A model generated the notes under the pieces. That model saw only the letters and a program-made list of their open reading frames with translations. It did no database searches and was not told where the DNA came from. This document shows, piece after piece, positions 1 through 10,698 of a DNA stretch of 64,000 nucleotides (positions within the stretch are counted from its first letter, which is position 1; each line of letters starts with the position of its first letter). The translations under genes and the position numbers were made by a program. Source of the stretch: Holacanthus passer (Eukaryota > Chordata > Actinopteri > Pomacanthidae); NCBI GenBank assembly GCA_025331565.1, contig JAFREQ010000091.1, forward strand, positions 132,001-196,000. Reading direction: 5' to 3'.

Positions 1-79
1 CAGACACGTGACCGAGTTTACACAGGTGTGTAATATATAAGAGTCTAACAGTCAGGTGGCATTTTTCTGCAATGATTAC

Positions 80-216
80 TTTCATTTTTAGTAAGTACAT
101 TTTCCTGATTATAGTTTAAAACTTTTACTTAAGTTAATTTTCAATGCAGGTCTTTTACTTGTAACAGAGCATTTTTACAGGAGTAGTTAAGTCGCTTTAG
201 TCCACTGTAACATGTC
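80..216 (-). repeat. hAT-type dispersed repeat, internal fragment
   Basis: The reverse strand carries the phrases TTACAAGTAAAAGACCTGCA and TTAACTTAAGTAAAAGT. These are typical of the teleost repeat that begins AGTGGTGGAGGAAGTA and is usually regarded as a non-autonomous hAT element. Two other pieces occur at 30.85 kb and 42.85 kb. Neither terminus is present here, so this is an internal scrap without coding capacity. The match is by recognition of the shared phrases, not by alignment. Confidence 0.55.
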
Positions 217-1082
217 TAGATAAGCATAATAGTTACTGACAGTATTGTGTTCGCTGCCACAGAAAAGAAATAAAAAGTCTCTTCGTGCAATGTTACTACA
301 GCATCTTATTGCATTCTTCACAGCAGAGTTGTGTGCATTATAAACACTATCTACCACTGATAAAAGTCACCATCACAAACACTTAGCTAGCTGATGAAGT
401 AGTTGTAACTGTAGTGACAGTGGACAGCAGGACTCAATCCAAGAATTGCTTTACAATTATTTACAGTCGTTGCATGAGAGCATGAAAAATAGTTTTCATG
501 ATGTGTGTTTCCAGGTGCGGGGATATTGATCAGTGGAGCGGAGCATCCTCTTGAGAAATGTTCACATATGGATTTAAAATGCTATATAAATCCTTCTCAG
601 TGTCTGTGTAATAAACTGGAACATGGGCTCGCAGTGGTTCACAAGTCAAGCTAAACAGAGGAAAAACAAAACATCTTCCTGGTGGTATGAAATGTTTGTG
701 TAGCGTATGTACAAAGAGAGATGGTTAATAGCTGAGGATGTTGCTGTGCAGCTAAAAATAAGTGTTAACATTGAGACCACAGCATACAGGAGTAAAAATA
801 AATTGGACTGTAGGAGGACAAATAGCCAACAATGAAGCACAATCAGTCCTCCTCCAATACTACACCTCACAATGCTGACATGTGGCTGCTATGAATATGC
901 CTATTCACTGTATCAAACAATAATCCTCTCTGTGCCTTTACTGATGATTAAAGCACATCTGACACATTTCTAGTGTATTTAATCACGCGTGCGTTTGGTT
1001 AACACTTTTGTTCCTACCCTACACAGACATGCATCTCAGAGCAAACATATGCATTAGGACACGTACAACATACACAAACACA
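217..1082. other. unassigned non-coding sequence
   Basis: No gene, known repeat or structured motif is visible. The open frames are short, lack family motifs and have no plausible splice context. Confidence 0.6.
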
Positions 1083-1340
1083 AGCTTGTTTATTTCCACC
1101 CACTCAGAGTCTCAAACACACAAACAGACACACACACACACACACGCGCACACACACACACTTGGGATCATTTTCTGTTAGACTTCCAGTACAAGCCAAG
1201 CCTGCTTGTTTCTTGGCTTGGTGAGCTGTGCCATGAATTATTTGCTGTGCCGCAACAACCCCTGGTAATATGATGAGAGCACAGCTGACTGGGCAAAGCA
1301 CTCTCACAGACACAGACACACACACACACTAACACAGATG
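1083..1340. repeat. CA-rich microsatellite cluster
   Basis: There are two interrupted (CA)n tracts, about 1111-1161 and 1307-1329, on either side of about 145 bp of more complex sequence. The C/V-rich open frames on the minus strand are translations of the dinucleotide repeat and are not genes. Confidence 0.85.
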
Positions 1341-2555
1341 TAGAAGTATGCTCATGTGGACACAAGTTAAATCCACAAGCACACAAGCTAACACGCACAT
1401 ACACTAGGTACAGAAAAGGAGGCCTGCCTAAATGCATATCTGTGTGTGTGCATGGTCACACACAAATCGCAGTAGACCACAAGCAGAGGCAGATGGCTGC
1501 GGAGATGAGGGCTGACAGCAACAATCTAAGCAAGCTTTTAGCCTGGGTGTGGTTAGAGTCAGAAGACATACATTTACGGTCTTGTGCATGTGTATATGCT
1601 CTTAGCATGAATATGAGTATAGTCAGATACTGTTTGAATGTCAAGTCGTCCTCTCTCCAAATTCATATTTGCTGATGGACAAGAGAACAACATTTTTACA
1701 CACAAAAGCAACAAATCTCTGTCTAAGATACACATGACAAAGCATTGTTTCAATTGCAGTAAACAGTGTGATGAAATATTACTTCCCTGTGGGGCCTTTG
1801 CTATAATTAGGTTACTTACATGTCTCTAATGTGAAAATGTCATTTCAGCTAATTAAACTGCTAATTAAAGGTTATAATCCTAAAGATTTCAATCCTGTTG
1901 GTGATAGCAAGTGTGCTTTAATAATACATGTCCCAGAGTTCTGTTGGAAATGGCTCTCATATCGATCAAGTGGGCAGCAAACACGTCACAAGCAGCTATT
2001 CTGTCAGAAATGCAACAGAATGAAAATGAACTGGACTGTTTACACCACAGCCCAACAGACGGTGGGGAATTCATAATGTCACCTTGATTTTATGAAGTGG
2101 ACTGAAGAAAACACTGTGGTCTGACACAGTAACTAAAATGGTGATCGAACATCACACTGCTTTTGTTCACTGCATCACCTGTGATGCTTGCATGCATTGT
2201 TTTCTGTGAATTCCGTGGGAAAGGTTGAATCCACAAGTAACAATGAAAACTTCTATATAGAGAGGCAGTTAGACATGCTGCTACTGCTGCTGCCTCTGTT
2301 CACATAACATTTCATAAGCCCCACCTCCACCCTAACATCCACCTGCGGGCTCTGAGTCTACCAACCTCTTAGGGGAGAGTTAGCACTCATTCCACTCCCC
2401 GCTATGCTGAGCTTGTTTCCATGTTACAAGTTAAGAGAGAGAAGTTAGGGTCATGTTGCACATATTCTATGTTTTCATGTTCTATATACATTATTTATAT
2501 ACTATTGTTCATTTTAAATGTCACAATACTAACTCACAAAATAGTGATCATTGTA
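1341..2555. other. unassigned non-coding sequence
   Basis: Nothing recognisable. Several frames of 60-80 codons are open, but none carries a domain motif and they overlap on opposite strands, as expected by chance. Confidence 0.55.
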
Positions 2556-2640
2556 AACATTATACCTGCTAACATCATGTTAGCATCGCAATTGTGAGCA
2601 TGTTAGCATGCTGACGTTAGCATCAAGCTCAAAGAACTGT
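2556..2640. repeat. GTTAGCAT-rich dispersed repeat fragment
   Basis: Alternating TGTTAGCAT and ATGCTAAC-like words form imperfect inverted repeats (for example ATGTTAGCATGCTGACGTTA). This is the terminal part of a very common teleost dispersed repeat. A longer copy lies at 4.19-4.56 kb and opposite-end pieces lie at 14.0, 20.4, 59.9 and 63.1 kb. Confidence 0.6.
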
Positions 2641-4190
2641 CGAAGACTCTTCATCATGTTAGTAATATTTGTTCATTTTCATTACATTGTTAAAAATATC
2701 TCAATAGTCCAAGTGAAATATGAATTAAAATGAATTCTTAATTGTCCTTAACAAACCAATTATTGAAAGTGAGAAATGAATAGAAATACTAAATTTATAC
2801 ACTTAACTTAATTTCAGTGACAGGGCTTGATCCTGAACTATGTGATGTGCTACATGCAAGTGAAAGCATTTACCATCAGTTAAATTGAAATGTATCGGTA
2901 GGTTGGTTTTTGTCAGGCAGCAGTAAGCACTGATGTTATGCATGCTGACACTGTAACCAATACATCCATGTCTGCATGTATGAATAATGCCTGCGCCTGG
3001 TTGCGTATGTGATTACACAAGAGGAAAAATGAGACAGATAAGTATTGATCTACGAGGAAGCATTTATTTTCATAAGCAGTGACATACACACATGCAGCTA
3101 TGCATGCTGACACACATGCACTGTCAAAAATTAATGCACACATTCATGGAAGGATACAGGGTAAACCCACCTGGACTTAGCTCCTCTACAAATTGATTTT
3201 TTGTCATATTGGTGTGGTTGTTTGCATATTAAGGAGCAGCAATTACATGTTCTATGTATTACCTCATGTCATATAGATGTACACATGCAAGTAAAGACAG
3301 AGAGACCTGCACCCACACACTCGACAGCATTCTGGAAGCAAAATGAATGCCTTATCAGACAGAACATGGAGACAGGTACCTCTGCCGACAGCGCAGCTAT
3401 GAATTACAGCTGGAATATGAAACTGCAAATCAAAGCTGCCGTTAGAACCGGAGGAAGAGTGATTACCCTTTTTGGGAAGAGAGGTGAGAGCAAAGGCATA
3501 AGAGATTGAATGAAAAGGGACAAAATATGGGAGAAATAGTCTAACAGTGTGTAGGTGAAGGGGGAAGCTGGGCAGAATTAACTAGAAAGAAATTGAATGT
3601 TAGACTGCAGGTACATGAAGGGGATATGAGAAAAAAGAATCTCTGAATGGGAATGAGACAGAGCAAGGGAGGTCAATGACGACATAACGAGGAAACAAGT
3701 AAGCAGGAAGAGAGTTAGTGTTGGATGAAAAAAGGAGTATATTTATGTTATTGGTATGAGACAGGGCCCAGAGGAGCAGGCTTAAGTCATATTGTCTGTC
3801 TTCCACTAGCGGCTGTAATATCCTGACAAGTGACTAAATCCTACATTTAATTGTCTGGCTGACAGTAAATTCTCTTCAGCACAGAGAGGTTTTCACTCAG
3901 CCACAGCGCAGTCAACGTAAACTCAAAAATAAGTCTGCACAGTTTTATACAATCAAGCAACAACTGCGATAGACTAGACCGGAGTTCTAAAAGCAGTGTT
4001 ACACCGTCCTGTAGGGGAAGCTCAGCTCCCATTAGACTAGTAAAGTGCAGTTTAGTTATTTATTACATATGTATCTTATTTTTTAATATCAGGGTGAGCC
4101 CGCAGCAAAATAACTAACAAAAGCATCTGATTTGAACAAGCTACGCCAGAATAGATAAATAAATGAGAGCCAGAGTCTTCCACCATGCTA
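2641..4190. other. unassigned non-coding sequence
   Basis: No recognisable gene or repeat. The longest open frame (plus strand, 3201-3509) has no domain motif and ordinary intergenic composition. Confidence 0.55.
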
Positions 4191-4562
4191 GAGGCTCCGT
4201 GAAGCTGCCAATGTCAGCGTGTTAACGTGCTCACAATGAAATTACCAACATACTGATGTTTAGCAAGTTATATTCATCATCTTAGATTGGCATATTATCA
4301 TATTAACATTTGCTAATTAGCACTAAATATACATTTCAACTGATATGAATGCCACCAGTTTTGCAGGTTGATGGTCTGAAAGCAAATCACTGGACAAATT
4401 GAAAATCTGACCTAATGATAAGGCTAGATGAAAATTAAGAATTTAATCTCCAAAGTGACTACAATCTCAATCAATGTCGATCAATCCTGAGGGGGACATG
4501 AATGTGTGTACCCAATGTGATGGCAATCTGTCTAATAGTTGTTGAGACATTAAGCAGAAGCT
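4191..4562. repeat. dispersed teleost repeat (GTTAGCAT / AGTTGTTGAGACATT family)
   Basis: The block runs through the landmarks typical of this family in order: the GTTAACGTGCTCACAATGA region, TTTGCTAATTAGCACTAAA, TTTTGCAGG, GGACAAATTGAAAATCTGAC, CTGAGGGGGACATGAATGTG and AATAGTTGTTGAGACATT. No open frame is present, and the family is non-coding. This is the most complete copy in the window. The classification (probably a non-autonomous DNA element) is uncertain. Confidence 0.7.
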
Positions 4563-5275
4563 ATTATTAATGAATAATTCCACTACTGAATTTTATGATT
4601 ATTTTTGAAAAATATTGACTAAATATATGACCAATGTAGTATCTTACAAAATGTGGACTATATTATGTTTGTCCTAGATTTAAAAAAAAAAAAAAAAAAG
4701 GGTTATGTAGATGTTGACTTGTCTCCAACTGTTTGTTATCACTGCACATGTAGGATTTATATTTGACCCAAAATGTTACCCAAGTAATGGAATATAATCA
4801 TCTTTATATTATATTTAAAGAAAATTATAGCTACAATATATGTGAAAAAACAGATGTGAGCACTGGAGAAGGTGGAACTTGTTTTCCAGTATGAAAATGA
4901 AATGGTTTAGATAATGTTTTTGTTTTTATCTTCTGAACTCCTGATCTCCAAGGGCATGGGGACAGGAGGAACATCCTTTTTAAAATCCTATTTTTCTCTC
5001 TCTCATTTCTAAGGTTTCGTTGATCTTTTTGCTAATGTTTCTCTGAACATTGCTCTTACTCTCCAGCCTTGAGGGATAATATGAGTTGATTAAAATGTTG
5101 ATACACTCAACTAGGTCACCTTCAGCCATTGCCATGCACTCAAGTTAATGAGATTAATGAAAAACAGTAAGTGAGGCAGGAAGTGCCATGTCGACTGTTT
5201 TGCCCTGGATTGAGTCTTTCAGGCCATTCATGGGCTTACTCAGGACCAAGAAAGTACAGCAAAATCATTATCAGG
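4563..5275. other. unassigned AT-rich sequence with an A-tract
   Basis: No gene or classified repeat. A run of about 18 A residues near 4682-4699 could be an old retroposon tail, but I see no recognisable body upstream of it. Confidence 0.5.
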
Positions 5276-5713
5276 TAATATTTTTATTTGTAGTTAATAT
5301 GTTTCAGTCTCTGTAATAGGATGTGATTGTCAGTGGTGTTGAATGCAACAGCTCTGCTGGACATTCCTGCAGTCAGCATGCCGATTGCACGCTCCCTCAA
5401 AACTTGCGACATCTGTGGCTGTGTGATAAAACTGCACATTTTACAGTGGCCTTTTATTGTGGCCAGTCTGAGGCACACCTGTGCACTAATCATGCTGTCT
5501 AATCAGCATCTTGATCTGCCACACCTGTGAGGTGGAGGGATTATCTCAGCAAAGGAGAAGAGCTCACTAACACAGATTCAGACAGATTTGTGAACAATAT
5601 TTGAGAGAAATAGGCCTTTTGTGTACATAGAAAAAATCTTAGATCTTTGAATTCAGCTCATGAAAAATGGGAGCAAAAACAAAAGTGTTGCGTTTATATT
5701 TTTGTTCAGTGCA
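5276..5713 (-). mobile_element. Tc1-like transposon, truncated 5' end
   Basis: On the minus strand the element starts at 5713 with a terminal repeat CACTGAACAAAAATATAAAC, followed by a Tc1-type 5' leader and the start of a transposase. The frame read from 5493 contains MSQVLRERAIGMLTAGMSS, the first helix-turn-helix of Tc1 transposases of this family. The similarity is lost by about 5276, so the rest of the DNA-binding domain, the DDE catalytic core and the other terminal repeat are missing. The dinucleotide outside the terminus is CA where TA is expected. Its outer end abuts an L2-type LINE fragment. Confidence 0.85.
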
Positions 5714-6330
5714 GATAACACATTTCATACTCAGTCAACCCAAAGTTGACAAAGCAGATTGCACAGGCAAAACCACTAGAAATAATAAAATCAACAAAAG
5801 CATGTAGAGTTAAATCAATAAGCAAACAGGCGCATACACACAAGACAATAAAACACCCTAACAAATTTGATTTAACACAATGCTGATTAAGAGTGATGAT
5901 GAACTGGTAGGTCTTTAGCTTAGATTTCAAAGTAGTCAACACTGTCTCAATTTGGCAGTTTGTTCCACATTGAGCAACATAGAAGCTAAAGGTAGCATCA
6001 CAATGTTTAGTTTTGAGTCTAGGAACAGCCAGTACTGTGCCAGGACATCTGATATAAAGGATATAAGGTATCTAGGGCCTAAATTGTTCAGTGAGTAATC
6101 GATAAACAGTACAATGTTGAAGTTGATTCTGTGAGAAACTGGCAGCAAACACAGTGATGTGCAAACTGGAGTTATATGCAGAGATTTTATGGTCCTTATT
6201 GACAGGAGCAGGGAGCAGGTGAAGCTGTCTGATTGCTGGCTCAGACAGACCTGTGAACACAGTAAAAGACTCAATGACAAACTTTGACATTTTTCAAACC
6301 GGAACCTGAGAGTGAGCAAGTTTTACCTTA
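5714..6330 (-). mobile_element. L2-type LINE, C-terminal reverse-transcriptase region and 3' part
   Basis: Minus-strand translation shows motifs of the C-terminal part of teleost L2/Jockey-group LINE polymerases. In order these are VFTGLSEPAIRQLHLL, then after a frameshift HITPV, LLPVSHRINFNIVLF and LNNLGPRYL, and near the end LKSKLKTYQF. The active-site region and endonuclease are absent, which fits a 5'-truncated copy. Frameshifts and stops make it non-functional. The 3' end is bounded by the Tc1 fragment. Confidence 0.85.
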
Positions 6331-7015
6331 TTTGTACCAAGATCATGTTCAGAGAAGTTCTGTTAGTGTTCGGAACCAGCCAAGCCAACGCTTGTTATAG
6401 GCTTAGAGTTACCTGTAGCCTCAGGCTTGGTGGATCCTGCTGACAGGGAAGTCCTTTCTGACTGTTTCCAGATTAGTACTTGAGCAAGAGGACAAGTATC
6501 CATGTGGAGTCAGAAGGTGGACAGCCCAAGTCTGGAACTTGTTGAGCCAGGAGACCTTCTACCCATCATCAGTTTCCAAGGCTCGTTCAATATGATAACG
6601 TTTGGTTTTACTCAGCATGTCTTCCCTCAGGCGTAAAGTCAAATGTCATTACATGTAATTCTTAAAAAAATAAATAAATAAAATACTTACACAAACAGGC
6701 TGCTGCTCGTGTAGCTCCATGGCTGGCATTTCCCTGGCCTGCCCTTCCTGCTCCATCTTGCCATTTTAAACACACTGTATTGTGTGTCTCAACCACAGCC
6801 ACTGCATCCTAACCATTTTGTAGAAGTGACACCTGAATGCTCTGTTCCCCCTGAACGAGTCCATCCTCACACATTCATGTACTTAATAATACTCTATATA
6901 CAGACCTGCTTAGTGTCTATATGTTGACCTGTGGGTTAAGCGATATACTTGAAACAGTTATCCACTTACCTGTTGTAAACCCGCCAACTGACCAGTTAAA
7001 GATCCCAGAATTTTA
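6331..7015. other. unassigned non-coding sequence
   Basis: No recognisable gene. The minus strand around 6430-6620 shows a protein-like but stop-broken stretch that I could not assign. It may be another old repeat. Confidence 0.45.
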
Positions 7016-7320
7016 ATTGAATTCAATTTTATTTATGTGGCGCCAAATCACAACAAGTCATCTTAAGGCACTTTACATACATAATATTTATAGAGACCCA
7101 ACAGTTCTCAAGCACTTGGCAACAGCGGTGGGGAAAAACATTTTTAACATGCAAAACCTTGGAACAGAACCAGGCTCAAGATGGGCAGCCATCTGCCTCA
7201 ACTGGTTGGGTTGAGAGAGAGGGATGTGGGGAGGGAGAGAACATGCAATACTACAATCCACAAATGTGATAATAATAGCAGTGATTAAACAGACATGTGG
7301 GCAAATTACTTGACGACCAT
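7016..7320 (+). repeat. dispersed teleost repeat beginning TTCAATTTTATTTATGTGGC
   Basis: The block shows the landmarks of a widespread fish repeat: the TTTTATTTATRTRGCGCCAA head, CACAACAAGTCATCTTAAGGCAC, AGACCCAACAGTTC, GGCAACAGCGGTGGGGAAAAA, GGAACAGAACCAGGCTCA, GGGCAGCCATCTGCCTC and GGTTGGGTTGAGAGAGAG. It has no coding capacity. A much shorter relative of the head lies at 26.12 kb. I did not assign it to a class. Confidence 0.75.
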
Positions 7321-8395
7321 CCATAGACTTCCCTACAATGGGCCCCCTTCCTGTTTTTTAAAGGTGATTAACTTGTGCCAGTGCCTTTCGGACGTCCCCT
7401 TACCTTCCCTAACTTTAACCAACTGTCAAAATAAAAATCTCTGCATATCCTCTCTACTGTGATTCCATTCAGTTATACTGTATTTGTGTATATAAAGTAT
7501 ACAGGATATGTTTACTGTGAGAGTCCCAGCTAATGCCTATTCAGTACAGGGCTCTTCCCCTGTCATACTGATGAGGACTTTTCAGTGGACACGATTAAGT
7601 GCCAGTCTTCTTAGGCTACTGTTGTTGCTACTGTAAAGTTTTCAGAGTGAAAACCCACACTGTATATTTCTCCATCTGTCCACCCATCCATGTCAGTCCT
7701 GCCCTCCTCCCTCTCTGTGTTGTTGGTGTATTTCAGTCTGTCATTCATTCAATCACTGTTATCATCTACGTGTTACCTATCAAACCCTCTTGTGGATTCT
7801 ACTCTTTCATATATTCATCACCTGTCTTTCTTCTTATATTCCTCACTCCTTTCCATCTCTCTCTCTCTCTCTCTCTCTCTGCTTTTTATTTATTCATGGC
7901 CCAAAATTTATTTATGCCTAATGGCCTTAGTATGCATAAAACAAACTGTTTGTTGGATCCTCTGAAAGATCTTTCCAAGCCAAACAGACAGCCTTTCCAA
8001 AACAGACAATCTAACAATCATGCTGACTGTACAGAAGAGTGAAAAGGTTTGAACTTCTCTCTCAAGCTCTCTATCATCATTCTTCATAAAAGTACTTCAG
8101 TCACTTTTTACATGTATAACAAAGTGCAACACTAGAATGGCTTCGAAAGGAAAAGTGTGCAGTCAGTCAACAGAGTGCACACATGTGGCACACCACCAGA
8201 CACAAAGCTTAATTCAGAGTCAGCAAACTTAATAAATTAATTTTAAAGTGATTAATTAATTAATTAAAGTGATTGAAGCTTTACAGTATCAAATTAAGAA
8301 CAAAACTTAGTCTAGTTTGTATTCTCTTTCCTAATGGGTGCCGTCCCAGCCATGCAATACAAACTAATACAACATTAACCTCCTCCTAAACTTAT
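7321..8395. other. unassigned non-coding sequence with a (CT)n tract
   Basis: No gene is recognised. A (CT)n run at about 7855-7880 sits in pyrimidine-rich sequence and accounts for the long S/L-rich open frames on the plus strand (7599-8042). Confidence 0.55.
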
Positions 8396-9036
8396 CTCCA
8401 TCTAATGAAAGTAAATGGATGTAAGAAGGGCACAGAATACACACACACACACAAAGTAACTAAACATAAGCCCGGGAGAAGAGGACATTTTTGAGCTTCT
8501 TTTTGAATGTGGGCACAGTTGTGATGGACTTGAAATCAGCAGGCAGCTTGTTGAAGAGAATAGTACCACAGAAACTGAAGGAACCCTCACTGGACCTGGA
8601 TCTAATTCTGGGTTCAGATGCCTGCTTAGCTGAGAGGTCTGATCAGGTTATAGTCAGTGAGCGAGTCAGAGATGTACTGAGGTTTCAAACCATTAAGTGC
8701 TTCACACACTTGTACTGGGAGCCAATGAAGTGCTTTCAGTGCAGGAGTAAGAACTCTGGTTGCTGCATTTTGAATGGACTGGAGCTGTTCTGCTAATTGC
8801 TTAGATAATCCTGCAAACTGAACATTACAGCAGTCTCAGCTGCTTGAGATGAATGCATGAACACGTTTTTGAGAGTCAGGTCAAGATATGAATGCTCCAA
8901 TAATTTTTAAACGATAATATGCTGTTCTTGTGATATTGGTAATTGCAAAATTGAATTTTCTGTCTTTTAGGACCAACTGCGAGTATCTCTTGTCTGTATT
9001 CAGCTGTGAAAAGTTTCTGGACAGGCATCAATTAAT
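8396..9036 (-). mobile_element. L2-like LINE, 3' segment (reverse transcriptase C-terminus)
   Basis: On the minus strand, from the hAT junction at 9036 downwards, the translation shows FSQLNTDK, RVHAFISSS, LQSIQNAATRVLT, LKALHWLPV, EALNGLKPQYISDSL and, near the end, LFNKLPADF. These are the successive landmarks of the C-terminal half of L2/Jockey-group LINE reverse transcriptases. A short deletion removes the residues normally found between HWLPV and the ALNGL motif. Stops and frame changes are frequent. This is the downstream end of the LINE that continues at 9628 and 10699. Confidence 0.85.
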
Positions 9037-9627
9037 TAGTGATGTGTCGGCTGTGAACGAAACGGCTCTTAGAGCCGGCTCTTTGAAGTGAACGACGGGA
9101 GCCGGCTCCTGATTGGGAGCCGCTTTGTTTTGGGTTTTTTTCTCTTTTTTTCTCTTCAAGCTGCATGTAATTGGTCAATATGTGTGGCGTTGTCTCTGTG
9201 TTTGCCCTGAGCAGAGGGGGGAGGGGCAGCACTTACACACTAGGCAATTTGCACTGTTTCTGTGTTGTTTCACTTTAAATTTGTTTAGTAGAAAAAAGCT
9301 AAAAGTTTAAAATTGTTAAAAGTTCAATTGTAAATAGTTACAAGTTTGTTTTTGTATTTTCTAATTTATTTTTTGTAGCACTCTGTAGAGTGAATAAGTA
9401 AAGGCATATTTATATAATAAACATATATAAATAAAAAACACAATGCATGTTTTTTTACATTAGTAATTCATTTTATGCACAATTTTACATTATTGTTGGT
9501 AATAAATGAATTTAAGTAACAAAAAAATCTGAAGAGCCGAATCTTGGGAGCCAAAAGGAGCGGCTCTTTTTAGTGAGCCGAGCCAAAAGAGCCGGTTCTC
9601 TAAAAAGAGCCAGAATTCCCATCACTA
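9037..9627. mobile_element. non-autonomous hAT element with target duplication
   Basis: The 591-bp element is bounded by inverted termini TAGTGATG and CATCACTA and by an 8-bp target duplication, CAATTAAT on the left (9029-9036) and CAACTAAT on the right (9628-9635), with one difference. Both ends are crowded with GAGCCGGCTC and GAGCC words, and the centre is AT-rich. There is no transposase: the short frames inside have no hAT or BED motifs. An 8-bp duplication, short termini and subterminal repeats are the hallmarks of hAT elements. It interrupts the LINE reverse-transcriptase region. Confidence 0.88.
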
Positions 9628-10312
9628 CAACTAATATCATCAATACAGTTTAATAGTTTGTTAGCAGATTTAAAACTACTTCTTGAAAATTAAAAGCACC
9701 TGTCTTTAACATAGGATTAAAAACCAGTTAATGTCACGATCAGCAATATCAAAGACAGCAGTGAAATCAAGTAATCCTAAAATCGAAGCCCTCTGTGAGA
9801 GATGAACTGCAAAAACATTTGGTCATTGAGAGAATGAGGGTTATATTGGGAGGGATTAATCAATTTGTCAGTTCAAGAGAACAGGAATAAGGCATTGTTC
9901 TGTTGATTGTGTTCATTAACTATACTCAAATGAGAAATATAGGACTGTCTGAAAGATTTCATATCTTTGTCATATTAGTGGAGAGCATTTTTATAGATTT
10001 TGAAGTCAACTTGTAATTTGTTTTTTTCTCCTTTTCCATTCAGCTCTCTGGCAGATTCTTTTCTTACTTTTGATGTTCCACATATCTTCACAGCAACATG
10101 ACCAAAGGTCTGAGAAAATTAATTCATAATTAGATTAGCTGTATTAAGATTAGTGTAAGGTTTGTTAATTAATCTATCAATATTCATCTGATCAAAGGAA
10201 CATAATACATCAAAAAATATGTAATAATGGTCAGAAAATCTAGAAAAGCTACAATATCAAGACTGTCTGTGTGGAACAGAAAATGTCAAGTGTGTGACCC
10301 TTCGTGTTGGTC
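9628..10312 (-). mobile_element. L2-like LINE, middle segment (endonuclease end to reverse transcriptase start)
   Basis: The minus-strand translation runs from the last part of the endonuclease (KGHTLDIF, then FSDHYYIFFDV) through a basic linker (KVRKESARELNGK, KNKLQVDFKIYKNAL) into the reverse transcriptase (GLLDFTAVFDIADRDINWF). That last motif is the equivalent of the LLDLSAAFDTVDH block. The part that should carry the YADD catalytic box is missing before the hAT insertion. Many stops and frame changes show that it is an old copy. It connects to the segments on either side of the hAT and SINE insertions. Confidence 0.82.
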
Positions 10313-10325
10313 GACACAGCGACAT

Positions 10326-10685
10326 CCATCCATCCATCCATTATCTGTACACCGCTTAAGCCTCTGCAGGGTCGCGGGGGGGCTGGAGCCTATCCCAGCT
10401 GACTTAGGGCGAAGGCAGGGGACACCCTGGACAGGTCGCCAGTCCATCACAGGGCCACACACAGGACAAACAACCAAGCACACCTACGGACAGTTTAGAA
10501 TAGTCAGTTAACCTCAGCATGTTTTTGGACTGTGGGAGGAAGCCGGAGTACCCGGTGAAAACCCACGCTGCACAGGGAGAACATGCAAACTCCACGCAGA
10601 AAGATCCCAGACGCCCTAACCGGGATGCGAACCAGGGATCTTCTGGCTGTGAGGGGCCAGTGCTAACCACTGCACCACTGTGCAG
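10326..10685 (-). mobile_element. tRNA-derived SINE with 13-bp target duplication
   Basis: The minus strand has an RNA polymerase III box A (TGGTGCAGTGGTTAGCA) and box B (GGTTCGCATCC) at its head, near 10685-10630. It ends in a GGATGGATGG-type tail, seen on the plus strand as CCATCCATCC at 10326. The flanks carry a target duplication, GACACAGCGACAT (10313-10325) and GACACAGTGACAT (10686-10698), with one mismatch. The body contains teleost SINE phrases such as GACTGGCGACCTGTCCAGG on the minus strand. It inserted into the endonuclease region of the LINE. Confidence 0.88.
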
Positions 10686-10698
10686 GACACAGTGACAT

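Noticed and set aside
3201..3509. 102-codon plus-strand open frame
   Set aside because: No domain features, and the composition matches the surrounding intergenic sequence.
7599..8042. 147-codon plus-strand open frame
   Set aside because: It runs through a (CT)n microsatellite and pyrimidine-rich flanks, and is a composition artefact.
10326..10340. CCATCC tandem repeat as an independent microsatellite
   Set aside because: It is the 3' tail of the minus-strand SINE, as shown by the target duplication directly outside it.
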